64,000 nt of DNA from contig JAKBCE010000009.1 of NCBI GenBank assembly GCA_021808195.1, positions 69,930 through 133,929 of the forward strand. The letters run 5' to 3'. The notes under the pieces are model-generated. The model searched no databases and had not been told where the DNA came from. It saw nothing but the letters and a program-made list of their open reading frames with translations. Below, in pieces: positions 1 to 9,494 of this stretch (position 1 is the stretch's first letter; each line of letters starts with the position of its first letter). The position numbers and the translations under genes were made by a program. Source of the DNA: Pseudomonadota bacterium (GTDB lineage: Bacteria; Pseudomonadota; Gammaproteobacteria; Steroidobacterales; Steroidobacteraceae).

Positions 1-149
1 TTGGACTCCAGCGCCGCAGCCTGGCGCGCTAGGTGCGCCGCGACGGCTGTACCGCCCGGCAGTGCCCGCGGCGGCGCAGCGGCAGCGGCCCCGGCCAGGC
101 CGACCGGCAGAATGAGCACAGAAAGGCACAGCAGTCGTAGCAAGCGCAT
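1..149 (-). CDS. Secreted protein, N-terminal fragment (runs off the window)
   Basis: An open frame starts at an ATG (149-147) behind a strong GGGGGG ribosome site and continues past position 1. The first 25 or so residues form a classical signal peptide: basic start MRLLRLL, hydrophobic core, then an alanine-rich cleavage region (AGAAAAA). About 49 residues are visible, ending in an Ala-rich, probably helical stretch. It begins 22 bp after dgkA on the same strand, so it is probably the last visible gene of the gcv-dgkA transcription unit. The mature domain lies outside the window, so no function can be given. Confidence 0.55.
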   Translation of the reverse strand, partial: MRLLRLLCLSVLILPVGLAGAAAAAPPRALPGGTAVAAHLARQAAALES

Positions 150-171
150 CGTCCCCCCGATTGACATCAGG

Positions 172-558
172 CTACCGGCCGAGCAGGACCAGCAGCCACA
201 CCGCCCCAAGCAACACGAACGACATCAATACCGCGGCCGAGCCGATGTCCTTGGCCAGCCCGGCGAGCACATGCCGCTCGAGGCCGATACGATCGACCGT
301 CGCCTCGATCGCGCTGTTGATCAGCTCGACCACCAGAATCAGCACCACCGGAGCGACGAGCAGCGCCCGCTGAGTGCCGTCGTGGCCGAGCCACACCGCC
401 AGTGGGATCGCCAGTGCCGCGAACGCCAACTCCTGACGGAATGCGGCTTCCTCGCGAAACGCACCGCACAGCCCCCGCCAGCTCGCGCCGAAGGCACGCA
501 GCACCCGGGTGAGGCCTCTCGGCTTGTATCGGTCGATGGCTATGGGGCCGGTTTCCAC
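172..558 (-). CDS. dgkA: Diacylglycerol kinase DgkA
   Basis: Small integral inner-membrane kinase that phosphorylates diacylglycerol with ATP to phosphatidate, recycling lipid left by membrane-derived oligosaccharide or LPS modification. The 128 residues match the usual length of about 120. An amphipathic N-terminus carries the [10 protein letters not shown] segment (34-43), followed by hydrophobic segments. The family signature [13 protein letters not shown] is present, with catalytic-site Glu78, Asn81 and Glu85. The start is GTG at 558, overlapping the end of gcvPB by 19 bp, so it is probably co-transcribed with the glycine cleavage genes. That neighbourhood gives no obvious functional link. 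Confidence 0.93.
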   Translation of the reverse strand: METGPIAIDRYKPRGLTRVLRAFGASWRGLCGAFREEAAFRQELAFAALAIPLAVWLGHDGTQRALLVAPVVLILVVELINSAIEATVDRIGLERHVLAGLAKDIGSAAVLMSFVLLGAVWLLVLLGR

Positions 559-2003
559 GCAAGATCCAGCTGTTTGGCGGCCCGCACGTCATCGAGCCGC
601 CGTACCGGCATGGTATGCGGAGCGCCAGTAACCTGCTCGGGTTCTTGCGCGGCCTCCCCGAGAATACGTGTCATAGCCTCGACGAACGCATCCAGCGCGG
701 CCTTGCTCTCCGTTTCCGTCGGCTCGATCAGCAGACATTCCGGTACCAGCAGCGGAAAATAGGTGGTCGGGGCGTGCTGAGCATGATCGAGCAGCCGTTT
801 GGCGAAGTCCATGGCCGTCACCCCGAACTCGCGCGCCTGACGCTTCAGCGTAATGATGAATTCATGGCTGGCGCGCCGCTGCGGATAGGCGGCATCGAAG
901 CCCGCCTGGGTGAGCCGGGCGAGCAGGTAATTGGCATTGAGCGTGGCGTACTCACCGACCCTTGCCATGCCCTCGCGACCGAGCATGCGCATGTAGATGT
1001 ACGCCCGCAACAGCACCCCGACATTGCCGGCGAAGGCCGACAGCCGGCCGATCGATTGCGGCCGCTCGCGCTCGCCTAGCCAGACATAGCGCTGCGCACG
1101 CCGTCCCACCAGGGGCACCGGCAGAAACGGCTCAAGCCGCGCCGCGACGCCGACCGGGCCGGCGCCCGGCCCGCCGCCGCCGTGGGGCGTCGAGAAGGTC
1201 TTGTGCAGATTGACGTGAATCACGTCGAATCCCATGTCGCCCGGCCGCACCTTGCCGAGAATGGCATTGAGGTTGGCGCCGTCGTAATAGAGCAGTCCGC
1301 CCGCGGCATGGACGGTGTGCGCCACCGCCTCGATGCGCCGCTCGAACACCCCGAGCGTCGAGGGGTTGGTCAGCATGATGCCGGCCGTCCTCGGTCCGAC
1401 CGCGGCCTGGAGCGCATCGATGTCGATATCACCGTCGGCATTCACCCCAATCTCGCGCACGACGCAGCCACACAGCGTCGCTGTCGCCGGGTTGGTGCCG
1501 TGCGCCGCCTCAGGCACGATGATCTCATTGCGCTGCAGATCGCCGCGCGCGCGATGATAGGCGCGGATCATCGCTACACCGGCGTACTCGCCCTGTGCGC
1601 CGGCCATCGGACTTAAGGCCACGGCCTGCATGCCGGTGACCTCCTTCAGCATCTCCTGCAGCTCGAACAGACACTCGAGCACGCCCTGGCCGAGGGCGTC
1701 CGGCGCAAGCGGATGACGGGCCAGGAATTCCGGCAACATGGCGTACTGGTTGCACGCCTTGGGGTTGTACTTCATCGTGCACGAACCGAGCGGGTAGAAG
1801 TTCGTGTCGATCGAGAAGTTCAGCTGCGAGAGGCGCGTGTAGTGGCGCACCGCTTCGAGCTCGCTCACCTCCGGTAGCGCCGGTGCTGCCGCGCGGAGCT
1901 GCTCGGCCGGCAGATCCGAGCAGCTCGATGGGTCGGGCGACGGTGGCCACTGCTCGACGGCGCCACGACCGGGCACCGAATACTCGAAGATCAGTTTTTC
2001 CAT
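540..2003 (-). CDS. gcvPB: Glycine dehydrogenase (decarboxylating) subunit 2, GcvPB
   Basis: C-terminal half of P-protein, the pyridoxal-phosphate enzyme that decarboxylates glycine and passes the aminomethyl group to lipoylated GcvH. The PLP lysine is Lys268 in NLHKTF, followed by a glycine-rich loop [10 protein letters not shown]. At 487 residues it matches the split, two-subunit form found in Firmicutes, archaea and some proteobacteria, not the roughly 950-residue fused GcvP of E. coli. The frame is open 22 codons further upstream, but the ATG at 2003 (MEKLIFEYS) fits the family start. It lies 38 bp after gcvPA in the same operon. Confidence 0.96.
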   Translation of the reverse strand: MEKLIFEYSVPGRGAVEQWPPSPDPSSCSDLPAEQLRAAAPALPEVSELEAVRHYTRLSQLNFSIDTNFYPLGSCTMKYNPKACNQYAMLPEFLARHPLAPDALGQGVLECLFELQEMLKEVTGMQAVALSPMAGAQGEYAGVAMIRAYHRARGDLQRNEIIVPEAAHGTNPATATLCGCVVREIGVNADGDIDIDALQAAVGPRTAGIMLTNPSTLGVFERRIEAVAHTVHAAGGLLYYDGANLNAILGKVRPGDMGFDVIHVNLHKTFSTPHGGGGPGAGPVGVAARLEPFLPVPLVGRRAQRYVWLGERERPQSIGRLSAFAGNVGVLLRAYIYMRMLGREGMARVGEYATLNANYLLARLTQAGFDAAYPQRRASHEFIITLKRQAREFGVTAMDFAKRLLDHAQHAPTTYFPLLVPECLLIEPTETESKAALDAFVEAMTRILGEAAQEPEQVTGAPHTMPVRRLDDVRAAKQLDLAWKPAP

Positions 2004-2041
2004 GCGTTCGACTCCTGCTGTGCTGATCGGCGGTCTGCGCC

Positions 2042-3415
2042 TCACGCGGCGCGCGCTTCGCGCAGACATTCCTCGAGCGCGCCGCGGTAACGCTCGATGT
2101 CCTCGCGGGTCTTGGTCTCGGTGGCACAGACCAGCAGCGCCGGACCGAGCTCCGGGTAATGCTCACCGAGATCCCAGCCGCCGAGTATGCCGCGCGCGGC
2201 CAGCTGCTCGAGCAGCGGGGCAACCGGTTGATCGAAGCCGATCACCGCCTCGTGAAACACCGGGTGCGGGAACCGCTGGCGCACACCCGCGAGCCCGCAG
2301 AGCGCACCGGTCAGCTCCCGGGTGTGCGCGTGTGCGGCCATCGCCGCGCGCCGCAGACCTTCGGCCCCCAGCAACGACAGATGAATGGTGGCGGCCGTCA
2401 CCATCAGGCCCTGATTGGTGCAGATGTTGGAGGTGGCTTTGGCGCGCCGGATGTGCTGCTCGCGGGCTTGCAGCGTGAGGGTGAAGCCCTGACGTCCGTC
2501 CGCATCGACTGTGCGCCCCACGATGCGCCCGGGCATCTGGCGCACATGCGCCATGCGGGTCGTCATGAACCCGAAATACGGACCGCCCGAAGACAGTGGG
2601 ATGCCGAGCGGCTGGCCGTCGCCGACCACGATATCCGCTCCTCTGCTGCCCCAATGTCCCGGGGGCTTCAGCAGCGCCAGGGCGATCGGATTGACCACGG
2701 CCACCACCAGAGCGTTGCGCGCATGCGCCCAATCGGTGAGCGCATCTACGTCCTCCAGACGCCCGAACACGTTCGGCTGCTGGATGACGAGGGCGGTGAT
2801 GTCCTCACCCTCATAGCGCTCGAGCGCTGCAGAGGCGGTACAGCCGCTCGCGAGTGACAGCGGCACCTCCTCGAACAGCAACCCCTGATTGCCGGCGATA
2901 CTGAGCGCAGCGCCTCGGTAGTGCGGATGCACGCTGCGCGGCACGAGAATGCGCTGCGAGTTCGAGCGCCGATTGGCACGCACGGCCATCAGGCTCGCCT
3001 CGGCGAGCGCGCTGGCGCCGTCGTACAGCGAGGCGTTGGACACTTCCATGGCGGTCAGGCGCGCCATCATGGTCTGGTATTCGTACAGCACCTGCAGCGT
3101 GCCCTGGCTGGCCTCGGCCTGATAGGGCGTGTAGGCGCTGTAGAACTCCCCGCGGGTTGCCACCGCCCAGACCGCCGCCGGAATGTGATGCTCGTAGGCG
3201 CCCGCGCCGATGAAACACAGAGGCCGCCCGTCGCGGCGGGCGCGCTCGTTCATCAGCCGCGCCAGCTGCATCTCGTTGAGCGCTTCGGGCACACCGGTGA
3301 GCGAGCCGATGCGCAGTTGAGCCGGGATCTCCTCGAACAACCGCTCGATGCTCTCGACGCCAATGGCCGCGAGCATCGCCCCGACCTCCTCGCGCGTGTG
3401 CGGGACGAACCCCAT
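2042..3415 (-). CDS. gcvPA: Glycine dehydrogenase (decarboxylating) subunit 1, GcvPA
   Basis: N-terminal half of the split P-protein (457 residues), which forms a heterotetramer with GcvPB. The N-terminus ([15 protein letters not shown]) and the [14 protein letters not shown] and [12 protein letters not shown] segments are typical of the subunit 1 family. This half is PLP-fold but lacks the PLP lysine, which sits in GcvPB. Its ATG overlaps the TGA of gcvH (TGATG), indicating translational coupling. Expression should follow the glycine riboswitch ahead of gcvT. Confidence 0.96.
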   Translation of the reverse strand: MGFVPHTREEVGAMLAAIGVESIERLFEEIPAQLRIGSLTGVPEALNEMQLARLMNERARRDGRPLCFIGAGAYEHHIPAAVWAVATRGEFYSAYTPYQAEASQGTLQVLYEYQTMMARLTAMEVSNASLYDGASALAEASLMAVRANRRSNSQRILVPRSVHPHYRGAALSIAGNQGLLFEEVPLSLASGCTASAALERYEGEDITALVIQQPNVFGRLEDVDALTDWAHARNALVVAVVNPIALALLKPPGHWGSRGADIVVGDGQPLGIPLSSGGPYFGFMTTRMAHVRQMPGRIVGRTVDADGRQGFTLTLQAREQHIRRAKATSNICTNQGLMVTAATIHLSLLGAEGLRRAAMAAHAHTRELTGALCGLAGVRQRFPHPVFHEAVIGFDQPVAPLLEQLAARGILGGWDLGEHYPELGPALLVCATETKTREDIERYRGALEECLREARAA

Positions 3416-3804
3416 CAGTCGCCCTCCTCCGTGGTGAGCTTCTGGTACTCAGCGGCGCTCAACAGCGCCGCAGGCAACCCCTCAGGGCGTACTCGCGCGA
3501 GCCAGCCGCCGCCGTAAGGATCGGTGTTGACGGTCTCTGGCGCGTTAGCGAGCGCCGGGTTGCCCTCGAGCACTTCGCCGGCCACCGGCGCGTACACGTC
3601 GGAGGCCGCCTTGACCGACTCGATCACTGCGAACGGCTGCCCTGGGCTGACCCTGCGGCCCTTCTCGGGCACTTCGATGAATACGAGGTCCCCGAGTGCG
3701 TGCTGTGCGTGATCGGTGATGCCGACCTCGACGGTGCCATCGGGCAGCGTACGCAGCCATTCGTGGGTGCGCGTGTACTGGAGATCTGGAGGAACCTTGC
3801 TCAT
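3415..3804 (-). CDS. gcvH: Glycine cleavage system H protein
   Basis: Small lipoyl carrier protein that shuttles the aminomethyl intermediate between P-, T- and L-proteins. The 129 residues have the normal length. The lipoylation site is Lys65 in the signature [13 protein letters not shown]. The N-terminus (YTRTHEWL) is also typical. It follows gcvT with a 78 bp gap and overlaps gcvPA. No lpd gene for L-protein is in the window, so that subunit must be shared from elsewhere. Confidence 0.97.
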   Translation of the reverse strand: MSKVPPDLQYTRTHEWLRTLPDGTVEVGITDHAQHALGDLVFIEVPEKGRRVSPGQPFAVIESVKAASDVYAPVAGEVLEGNPALANAPETVNTDPYGGGWLARVRPEGLPAALLSAAEYQKLTTEEGD

Positions 3805-3882
3805 GCGACGCTCCGTGGAGTCGAATCGTGTGTGTCGGTGGATCGATGGCGTAGGATTTCAAAGAGGGGCGGGCGCGCCGAT

Positions 3883-4968
3883 TCAATCCACCCGGGATGT
3901 GCCGTGCCGTACAAACGGCGGTTTGACCACCCGTGCGGGGAGGAGTTTGCCGCGCACCTCGACCTGCAGCGACTCCCCCGCCGCAGCCGGAATACGCGCC
4001 AGCGCGATCGAGCGCTCGAGCGTCGGGGAGAACGTACCGCTCGTCACCTCACCCTCGCCACCGCCCGCAACGAGCACCCGCTGATGGGCGCGCAGTACCC
4101 CGCGCTCGGCGAGCACCAGCCCGGTGAGCTGGCGGGAGCTACCGCGCGCGCGCACCGCCTCGAGCGATTCCCGGCCGATGAATGCGCGTTCCGCGCTCAG
4201 TGCGACCGTCCAGCCCAGACCGGACTCGAACGGGTGGGTACTTTCATCCATGTCGCTGCCGTAGAGATTCAGGCCGGCCTCCAGGCGCAGCGTGTCGCGC
4301 GCACCGAGGCCGCAGGGCACCACGCCGGCGCGCAGCAGTGCCTGCCAGAGCGGCTCGGCCTCGGCCGCAGGCAGCATGATTTCGAAGCCGTCCTCACCCG
4401 TATAGCCGGTGCGGGAGATGAACCAGCGGTCAATCTTGGCGCCGAAGAACACCCCGAGTGCCAGGGCGCGCTCGGCCGCAGCGCCCGCAAGCAGCGCCGC
4501 CACACGCGCACGCGCCTGGGGTCCCTGCACCGCGAGCATGGCCAGATCGGCCCGCTCGCGCACCGTGACGCCGAACGGCTCGGCGTGCCGGCGGATCCAG
4601 GCAAGATCCTTCTCCCGCGTACCGGCATTGAGCACGGCGCGATAGCACTGCGTACCCAGGTAATAAACGATCAGATCATCGATGATGCCGCCATGCTCAT
4701 GGAGCAAACAGCTGTAGAGCGCCTTGCCGGGCTCGGTGAGCCGGCTCACGTCGTTGGCGAGGAGCTGCAGCAGAAACGGCCGGACTGCCGCGCCCTCCAG
4801 ATCGACGACGCACATATGGGACACATCAAACACGCCGGCAAGGCGTCGCACGGCGTGGTGCTCGGCGAGCAGCGAACCGTACTGCAGGGGCATGTCCCAG
4901 CCGCCGAAATCCACGATGCGCGCGCCGGCAGCCTGATGTAGGGCGAAAAGAGGAGTTCGTCGAGCCAC
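3883..4968 (-). CDS. gcvT: Glycine cleavage system T protein (aminomethyltransferase)
   Basis: Transfers the one-carbon unit from aminomethylated GcvH to tetrahydrofolate, giving 5,10-methylene-THF and ammonia. Family motifs visible are VDFGGWDMPLQY near the start, VFDVSHM, the RTGYTGEDGFEI segment and GLGARDTLRLEAGLNLYG. The open frame extends to a TTG at 4986. The GTG at 4968 is preferred because GGAGGA lies 5 nt ahead of it and the product then starts VARRTPLFALH like other T-proteins. About 361 residues. It is the first gene of the operon, directly behind the riboswitch. Confidence 0.96.
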   Translation of the reverse strand: MARRTPLFALHQAAGARIVDFGGWDMPLQYGSLLAEHHAVRRLAGVFDVSHMCVVDLEGAAVRPFLLQLLANDVSRLTEPGKALYSCLLHEHGGIIDDLIVYYLGTQCYRAVLNAGTREKDLAWIRRHAEPFGVTVRERADLAMLAVQGPQARARVAALLAGAAAERALALGVFFGAKIDRWFISRTGYTGEDGFEIMLPAAEAEPLWQALLRAGVVPCGLGARDTLRLEAGLNLYGSDMDESTHPFESGLGWTVALSAERAFIGRESLEAVRARGSSRQLTGLVLAERGVLRAHQRVLVAGGGEGEVTSGTFSPTLERSIALARIPAAAGESLQVEVRGKLLPARVVKPPFVRHGTSRVD

Positions 4969-5009
4969 AGATCCTCCGGAAGGCAACAGAGCGGCAGATT
5001 TCAGCCTGC

Positions 5010-5212
5010 CGCCCCTCTGTCCGGTGACCTGAGAGATCAGGCGCTCGGCGCCTCTCCCCTTCGGTGGGCCGACGCCGCTCGGCGCCCGCCACTCTCCAGA
5101 GACCCCGCGCAGACCATCGGCGGTCCGCGCAATCTGCCGTTCGTGTGCCTGAGCGTTTCCGGGCGGGAATTGCGCCTTCGGCGTTCCGGCGGGTCGGCCG
5201 GACTCTCTCCGT
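5010..5212 (-). promoter_or_regulatory. Tandem glycine riboswitch upstream of gcvT
   Basis: Read on the minus strand, two glycine aptamers follow each other. Aptamer I (about 5212-5133) has GGAGAGAGUCC, a CGCCGAAGGCGCAA hairpin and CGCUCAGGCA. Aptamer II (about 5100-5010) has CUGGAGAGUGG, CACCGAAGGGG and CUGAUCUCUCAGGUCACC followed by GGACAGAGGGG. These match the glycine riboswitch consensus in order and spacing. Downstream, GGCAG and CUGCC around 4992-5010 can pair and may form the expression platform next to the gcvT ribosome site. Glycine binding in this class usually switches gcv operons on. Confidence 0.92.
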
Positions 5213-5237
5213 GCAGATTGTTTTTCAGGGTGCCGAC

Positions 5238-5243
5238 ATCATA
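5238..5243 (-). promoter_or_regulatory. Probable -10 element of the gcv operon
   Basis: TATGAT on the minus strand lies about 25 bp ahead of aptamer I, so transcription would begin near 5231, just before the riboswitch. No good -35 hexamer is visible. Confidence 0.45.
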
Positions 5244-5323
5244 GCAGCTTTGCCACCCGGTAGCGCCGGCCCCATGCTGCGCTCGCGCTCGCGCCGGTGG
5301 TCGCCGCGGGCGGGCCGTCCCGG

Positions 5324-5329
5324 TAAAAT
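5324..5329 (+). promoter_or_regulatory. Probable -10 element of ispG
   Basis: TAAAAT, 44 bp ahead of the ispG ATG, in the divergent gcvT-ispG interval. Predicted start of transcription is near 5336. The -35 is weak. Confidence 0.4.
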
Positions 5330-5373
5330 CCCCGCACATTCTCGAAGCCCTCCCCGTTACCCGGCAGGTACCC

Positions 5374-6618
5374 ATGTCCTCAATTGCGCGCCGCTCCTCC
5401 GTTCCAGTCCTCATCGGCACCGTGCGAGTCGGCGCCAACGCACCCATCGTCGTGCAGTCGATGACCAATACCGACACGGCAGACATCGAGGGCACGGCGC
5501 AGCAAGTGAAGTCCCTCGCGCGCGCCGGCTCGGAGCTGGTGCGCATCACGGTCAATTCGGCGGAAGCCGCCGCAGCGGTACCGCACATCCGCGAGCGGCT
5601 AGAGCAGATGGGAGTCACGGTGCCGCTGATCGGTGACTTCCACTTCAACGGCCACAAGCTGCTGCGCGAGCATCCGGCGTGCGCCGAGGCGCTCGCCAAG
5701 TACCGCATCAATCCGGGCAACGTCGGCCGCGGCAGCAAACGCGACCCGCAGTTCGCCGAGATGATCGAGACCGCCTGTCGTTACGGCAAGCCGGTGCGCA
5801 TCGGGGTCAACTGGGGCAGCCTCGATCAGGATTTGCTGATGCGTCTGATGGATGAGAACGCGACGCGCACCGAACCCCTGAGCGCCCAGCAGATCATGCG
5901 CAACGCCGTGGTGCTCTCGGCACTGGAGAGTGCCGCGCGCGCCGAGGCGCTCGGCATGGCGCACGAGCGCATCATCCTCTCCGCGAAGGTCAGCGGCGTG
6001 CAGGACCTCATCGCGATCTACAGCGATCTCGCCGCGCGCTGCGACTACCCGCTGCACCTGGGACTGACCGAGGCCGGGATGGGCTCGAAGGGCATTGTTG
6101 CCTCGACCGCCGGCATGGCCGTGCTGCTGCAGCGCGGCATCGGTGACACGATCCGCGTCTCGCTCACTCCGGAGCCGGGCGGTGATCGCACGCAGGAAGT
6201 CATCGTCGCGCAGGAAATCCTGCAAACCATGGGACTGCGCTCGTTCCTGCCACTCGTCACCGCCTGCCCCGGGTGCGGACGCACCACGAGCACCGTCTTC
6301 CAGGAACTCGCCCAGCGCATCCAGACGCACATCCGCCATCGCATGCCCGAGTGGCGGCGCGAGTACGAGGGCGTCGAGGACATGTCGGTCGCGGTCATGG
6401 GCTGCGTGGTCAATGGCCCCGGGGAGAGCAAGCACGCCAACATCGGCATCAGCCTGCCGGGTACGGGCGAGCGACCGGTCGCACCAGTGTACGAGGACGG
6501 TGAGAAGACCGTGACACTCAAGGGTGAGCGTATTGCGGAGGAATTTCAGGAATTGCTCGAACAGTACGTGGCCCGCAAGTTCAGCCGCAAGGCGGCGCAC
6601 GACACCGCCGCCGCCTGA
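5374..6618 (+). CDS. ispG: 4-hydroxy-3-methylbut-2-enyl diphosphate synthase (IspG/GcpE)
   Basis: Iron-sulfur enzyme of the MEP isoprenoid pathway, converting methylerythritol cyclodiphosphate to HMBPP in the cytosol. Residues 1-290 form the TIM-barrel part ([29 protein letters not shown]). The C-terminal ferredoxin-like part carries the [4Fe-4S] ligands Cys298, Cys301 (ACPGCGRT) and Cys344 ([10 protein letters not shown]), with the cluster-binding Glu351. The 414 residues fit the family. It is followed after 20 bp by phhB. Isoprenoid supply is relevant to the ubiquinone genes downstream, though they lie on the other strand. Confidence 0.98.
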   Translation: MSSIARRSSVPVLIGTVRVGANAPIVVQSMTNTDTADIEGTAQQVKSLARAGSELVRITVNSAEAAAAVPHIRERLEQMGVTVPLIGDFHFNGHKLLREHPACAEALAKYRINPGNVGRGSKRDPQFAEMIETACRYGKPVRIGVNWGSLDQDLLMRLMDENATRTEPLSAQQIMRNAVVLSALESAARAEALGMAHERIILSAKVSGVQDLIAIYSDLAARCDYPLHLGLTEAGMGSKGIVASTAGMAVLLQRGIGDTIRVSLTPEPGGDRTQEVIVAQEILQTMGLRSFLPLVTACPGCGRTTSTVFQELAQRIQTHIRHRMPEWRREYEGVEDMSVAVMGCVVNGPGESKHANIGISLPGTGERPVAPVYEDGEKTVTLKGERIAEEFQELLEQYVARKFSRKAAHDTAAA

Positions 6619-6638
6619 GAGCGGTGCGAGGAGATCTC

Positions 6639-6980
6639 ATGAGCGATGCGTTGAGCGAGAAGACCTGCAAACCCTGCGAGGGCGGTGTCCCGGCGCTCAC
6701 CGCCGGGCAGGCACGCGCGCTGGCGGAGCAGCTCGCCGCCGGCTGGATTCTCTCCCCGGAGGGGCCTTATCTGCGACGCGAGTTCCGCTTCAAGGATTTC
6801 TACCGGACGATGAGCTTCGTCAATGCCGTGGCGCACGTTGCCAACATCGAGGATCATCATCCAGACCTCGAGATCGGCTACAACTACTGCCGCGTGCAGT
6901 ACACCACGCACGCCATCCGGGGGCTGTCAGAGAACGATTTCATCTGCGCGGCGAAGATCGACCAGATCCCGCTCAGCTGA
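6639..6980 (+). CDS. phhB: Pterin-4a-carbinolamine dehydratase
   Basis: Dehydrates 4a-hydroxytetrahydropterin, classically regenerating the cofactor of phenylalanine hydroxylase. Many bacteria carry it without that hydroxylase. The active-site pattern is intact: His73-His74-Pro75 in EDHHPDLEI and His91 in QYTTHAI. The ATG at 6639 is chosen over an upstream in-frame codon at 6624 because GAGGAG lies just ahead, giving 113 residues, the normal length. The N-terminus (KTCKPCEGGVPALT) is also typical. The last 8 bp overlap the convergent ubiI-like gene. Confidence 0.94.
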   Translation: MSDALSEKTCKPCEGGVPALTAGQARALAEQLAAGWILSPEGPYLRREFRFKDFYRTMSFVNAVAHVANIEDHHPDLEIGYNYCRVQYTTHAIRGLSENDFICAAKIDQIPLS

Positions 6981-8229
6981 GCGTCGCCGCGCCGGCGCGC
7001 GCCGCGGCGGGCAGCTCACCGCTCAAGCCGAGTGCCTGCGCGATGAACAGGCGCTTCAGCGCCTCGCTGCGATTCACCCAGGCGAGCCCCTGCTGCGCCA
7101 GCTGCCCGAGGGGACCGGCCTCATGGGCGAGAAAGCGGTTAAAGGCGTCGATGGCGAGCGCCATGGGTGCCAACTCGCTTTTGCGCCAGCGCTCGTAACG
7201 GCGCAGCGGCACCGCCGCGCCGGGATCCTCGCCACGGCGCTGCGCGTCGAGGACGCACTCGGCGAGCGCCGCCGCATCGAGCAGACCCTGATTGACACCC
7301 TGCCCGGCGAGCGGATGCACGACGTGGGCGGCATCGCCGATGAGTGCGCAGCGCGCAGCCGTGAATCGCTCTGCGCGCAACCGGCGCAGCGGCACCGCGA
7401 GCCGTTCGGTGCACAATTGCACGGCCCCAAGCACCCCGTCGGACGCGGCCAGCAATTCCGCCTCGAATTGCGCTGCGCTCAAGGCGAGCCGCTCGCGACC
7501 GACGGCCTCCTCGACAGACCAGACAATTGAGCTCGTGCCATCAGCGAGCGGCAGGAACGCCAACGTCCCGACGCCGAGGAAGCGCTGCCAGGCCGTCCGC
7601 TCGTGCGCACGCTCCGTACGAACGTTGGCCACGATCGCGACCTGCTGATAGCTCGACTCATGCGCCACAAGACCAATCGCCTCGCGCACCCTGGAGCGCG
7701 CACCGTCGGCACCCACGAGGAGCCGACACTGCAGCACCTGCGAGTCGGTGCGCACCCGCACGTCCTGCTCACCGATCTCAAGACCGGCGAAGCCTGCGGG
7801 CAGGATGGTTCCACCAGCGGCCGCGAACGCTGCGAGCGCGGCGCACTGAACGAGTCGATTCTCGGCAATAGTGCCGAGATTGCTCTCACCCGCATAGGCA
7901 GCGTCAAACACCAGAGCATCGGCACTGCGTGCCGGCCGATGCGCCGGCCACACGCACATCCGCTCATAGGGCTCAATCCGCTGTGCGGGCATCCGCTCCC
8001 AGGCGCCGGCCGCTGTGAGAATCCGCTCACTTGCGCGCGACCAGGCGGACACGCGCACGTCGAGCGCATCCTGCGCAGCCGGCGGCACGGGACGCGCCGG
8101 CTCGAGCAGTCCGATGCGCAGCGGTCTGCGTCCCGTGCCGCCGGCGCGCTGCAGCAACGCCCCGGCGCAGGCGCCGACCGGGCCCCCACCGACGATCAAC
8201 ACGTCCCAAATCGAGTCGCTGCCGCTCAT
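6973..8229 (-). CDS. UbiH/UbiF/VisC-family FAD monooxygenase, probably UbiI-type
   Basis: Class A flavoprotein hydroxylase of ubiquinone biosynthesis. The FAD dinucleotide fold GGGPVG is at residues 14-19, the GADGARSRVR motif at 173-182 and the second FAD motif GDAAHVVHPLAGQG around 298-311. At 418 residues it fits UbiI (VisC, C5 hydroxylase), the usual second hydroxylase next to ubiH in this gene order. Its start overlaps the ubiH stop by 4 bp (8226-8229), so the two are co-translated. The exact ring position it hydroxylates cannot be read from sequence, so no symbol is given. Confidence 0.88.
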   Translation of the reverse strand: MSGSDSIWDVLIVGGGPVGACAGALLQRAGGTGRRPLRIGLLEPARPVPPAAQDALDVRVSAWSRASERILTAAGAWERMPAQRIEPYERMCVWPAHRPARSADALVFDAAYAGESNLGTIAENRLVQCAALAAFAAAGGTILPAGFAGLEIGEQDVRVRTDSQVLQCRLLVGADGARSRVREAIGLVAHESSYQQVAIVANVRTERAHERTAWQRFLGVGTLAFLPLADGTSSIVWSVEEAVGRERLALSAAQFEAELLAASDGVLGAVQLCTERLAVPLRRLRAERFTAARCALIGDAAHVVHPLAGQGVNQGLLDAAALAECVLDAQRRGEDPGAAVPLRRYERWRKSELAPMALAIDAFNRFLAHEAGPLGQLAQQGLAWVNRSEALKRLFIAQALGLSGELPAAARAGAATLS

Positions 8230-9494
8230 GCGAGCGGCAGTCCGCGCGCCAGACGGGGCGTCGGGCCGCCGAACCCGAGACTCACCCGCGCGAGCGCCCG
8301 CTTCGCGGGCGGCGACAGATCAAACACCAGCAGGCCGAGGTTGCGCAGCAGGCTCGCCCCGGGCAGCTGGCTGGCAAACAGTTTGACCAGCGAGTCGGTG
8401 AAGTGCACCACACCGCCGCGGTCGGCCGCACGCGCCTGACTGTAGGCCGTGAGCAACTCCGGCGTACCCGGATCGGCGCCACCTGCCGCAATCCGCTCGG
8501 CGAGCAGCGCCGCGTCACGCAGACCCAGGTTGAACCCCTGGCCGGCAATCGGATGCAACCCCTGCGCCGCATTGCCCACCAGCACGGTGCGCAGACCCAC
8601 CGTCGCAGCAGCCCGGGACAGCCGTAGCGGATAGGACGCGCGCCGGCCGATGTGCAGGAAACGCCCGGCACGCCAGCCGAAGCGCTCCTGCAGCGCGCTC
8701 AGATAGGCCGCGTCGCTCAGTTCGAGCAGCTCGGCCGCACGTCCCGGCTCGCACGCCCAGACTGTGCCGTAGCCGCCGCCGTGCAGCGGCAGGACAGCGA
8801 CCGGACCGCTGGGGGTGAAACGCTCGTACGCCGTGCCGTCCTGGGGCCGGTCGCTCATCACCGCCGCGGTGATCGCCACCTGCGCATAGTCCTCGACCTG
8901 CGCCTCGATGCCTGCCGCCGCCCGTACGATCGAATTGGCGCCGTCGGCCGCAACCAACAGCCGTGCGCTCGCTGTCTCGACTGCACCTGCTGCATCGAGC
9001 ACCGTGAGCGCTGCGCCGTCCGTGGCGATCTGTACCGCGCCGACCCGCGCCGGCATGCGCAGCGTGACGCCGCTGGCGCGCTTTAGAGCGCGCCACAGCG
9101 CTGCACCGATGAGCCGATTGGGGATGACGTATCCGAACGCCTCGACCCCTTGCTCCGCGGCGCGCAGACGCGCGCTGCCAAAACGACCTGCTTCGGAGAC
9201 ATGGATGGTGCGCACCGGTGCGGCCTCACGCGCCAGTTCGTCCCAGACGCCGAGTGCCTCAAAGATGCGCCGGCTGGCGTTGCCGAGCGCGGTCGTGCGC
9301 TCATCGAAGCTCGGCTGCTCACTCGAGCCGGGTTCGACACCTTCGATGAGCAACACCCGCACTGCGCTGCCCTCGAGCGCCAGCGCGAGGCTCGCCCCGA
9401 CCAGCCCACCGCCGACGATCGCGACATCAAACTGCCGCGGCGTGCCGGCGTGTCCGTCAGGCTCGGACACGCTGATCTCGTCGGGCGCGCCCAT
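8226..9494 (-). CDS. ubiH: 2-octaprenyl-6-methoxyphenol hydroxylase (UbiH)
   Basis: FAD monooxygenase that hydroxylates C1 of the ubiquinone precursor ring. The N-terminal FAD fold is DVAIVGGGLVGAS (GGGLVG at 28-33), with AADGANSIVR in the middle. The UbiH hallmark GNAAQGLHPIAGQGFNLGL forms the second flavin motif. 422 residues. The ATG at 9494 lies inside the end of pepP (38 bp overlap), with a modest AGGGG ribosome site. It sits in the conserved pepP-ubiH-ubiI arrangement. Confidence 0.94.
   Translation of the reverse strand: MGAPDEISVSEPDGHAGTPRQFDVAIVGGGLVGASLALALEGSAVRVLLIEGVEPGSSEQPSFDERTTALGNASRRIFEALGVWDELAREAAPVRTIHVSEAGRFGSARLRAAEQGVEAFGYVIPNRLIGAALWRALKRASGVTLRMPARVGAVQIATDGAALTVLDAAGAVETASARLLVAADGANSIVRAAAGIEAQVEDYAQVAITAAVMSDRPQDGTAYERFTPSGPVAVLPLHGGGYGTVWACEPGRAAELLELSDAAYLSALQERFGWRAGRFLHIGRRASYPLRLSRAAATVGLRTVLVGNAAQGLHPIAGQGFNLGLRDAALLAERIAAGGADPGTPELLTAYSQARAADRGGVVHFTDSLVKLFASQLPGASLLRNLGLLVFDLSPPAKRALARVSLGFGGPTPRLARGLPLA

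Noticed and set aside
1..762. Long plus-strand open frame across dgkA
   Set aside because: It is antisense to dgkA and the end of gcvPB; its Arg/Ala/Ser-rich composition is the usual shadow of GC-rich codons.
3700..4941. 413-codon plus-strand frame opposite gcvT
   Set aside because: Shadow of gcvT/gcvH; no start site and no recognisable domain.
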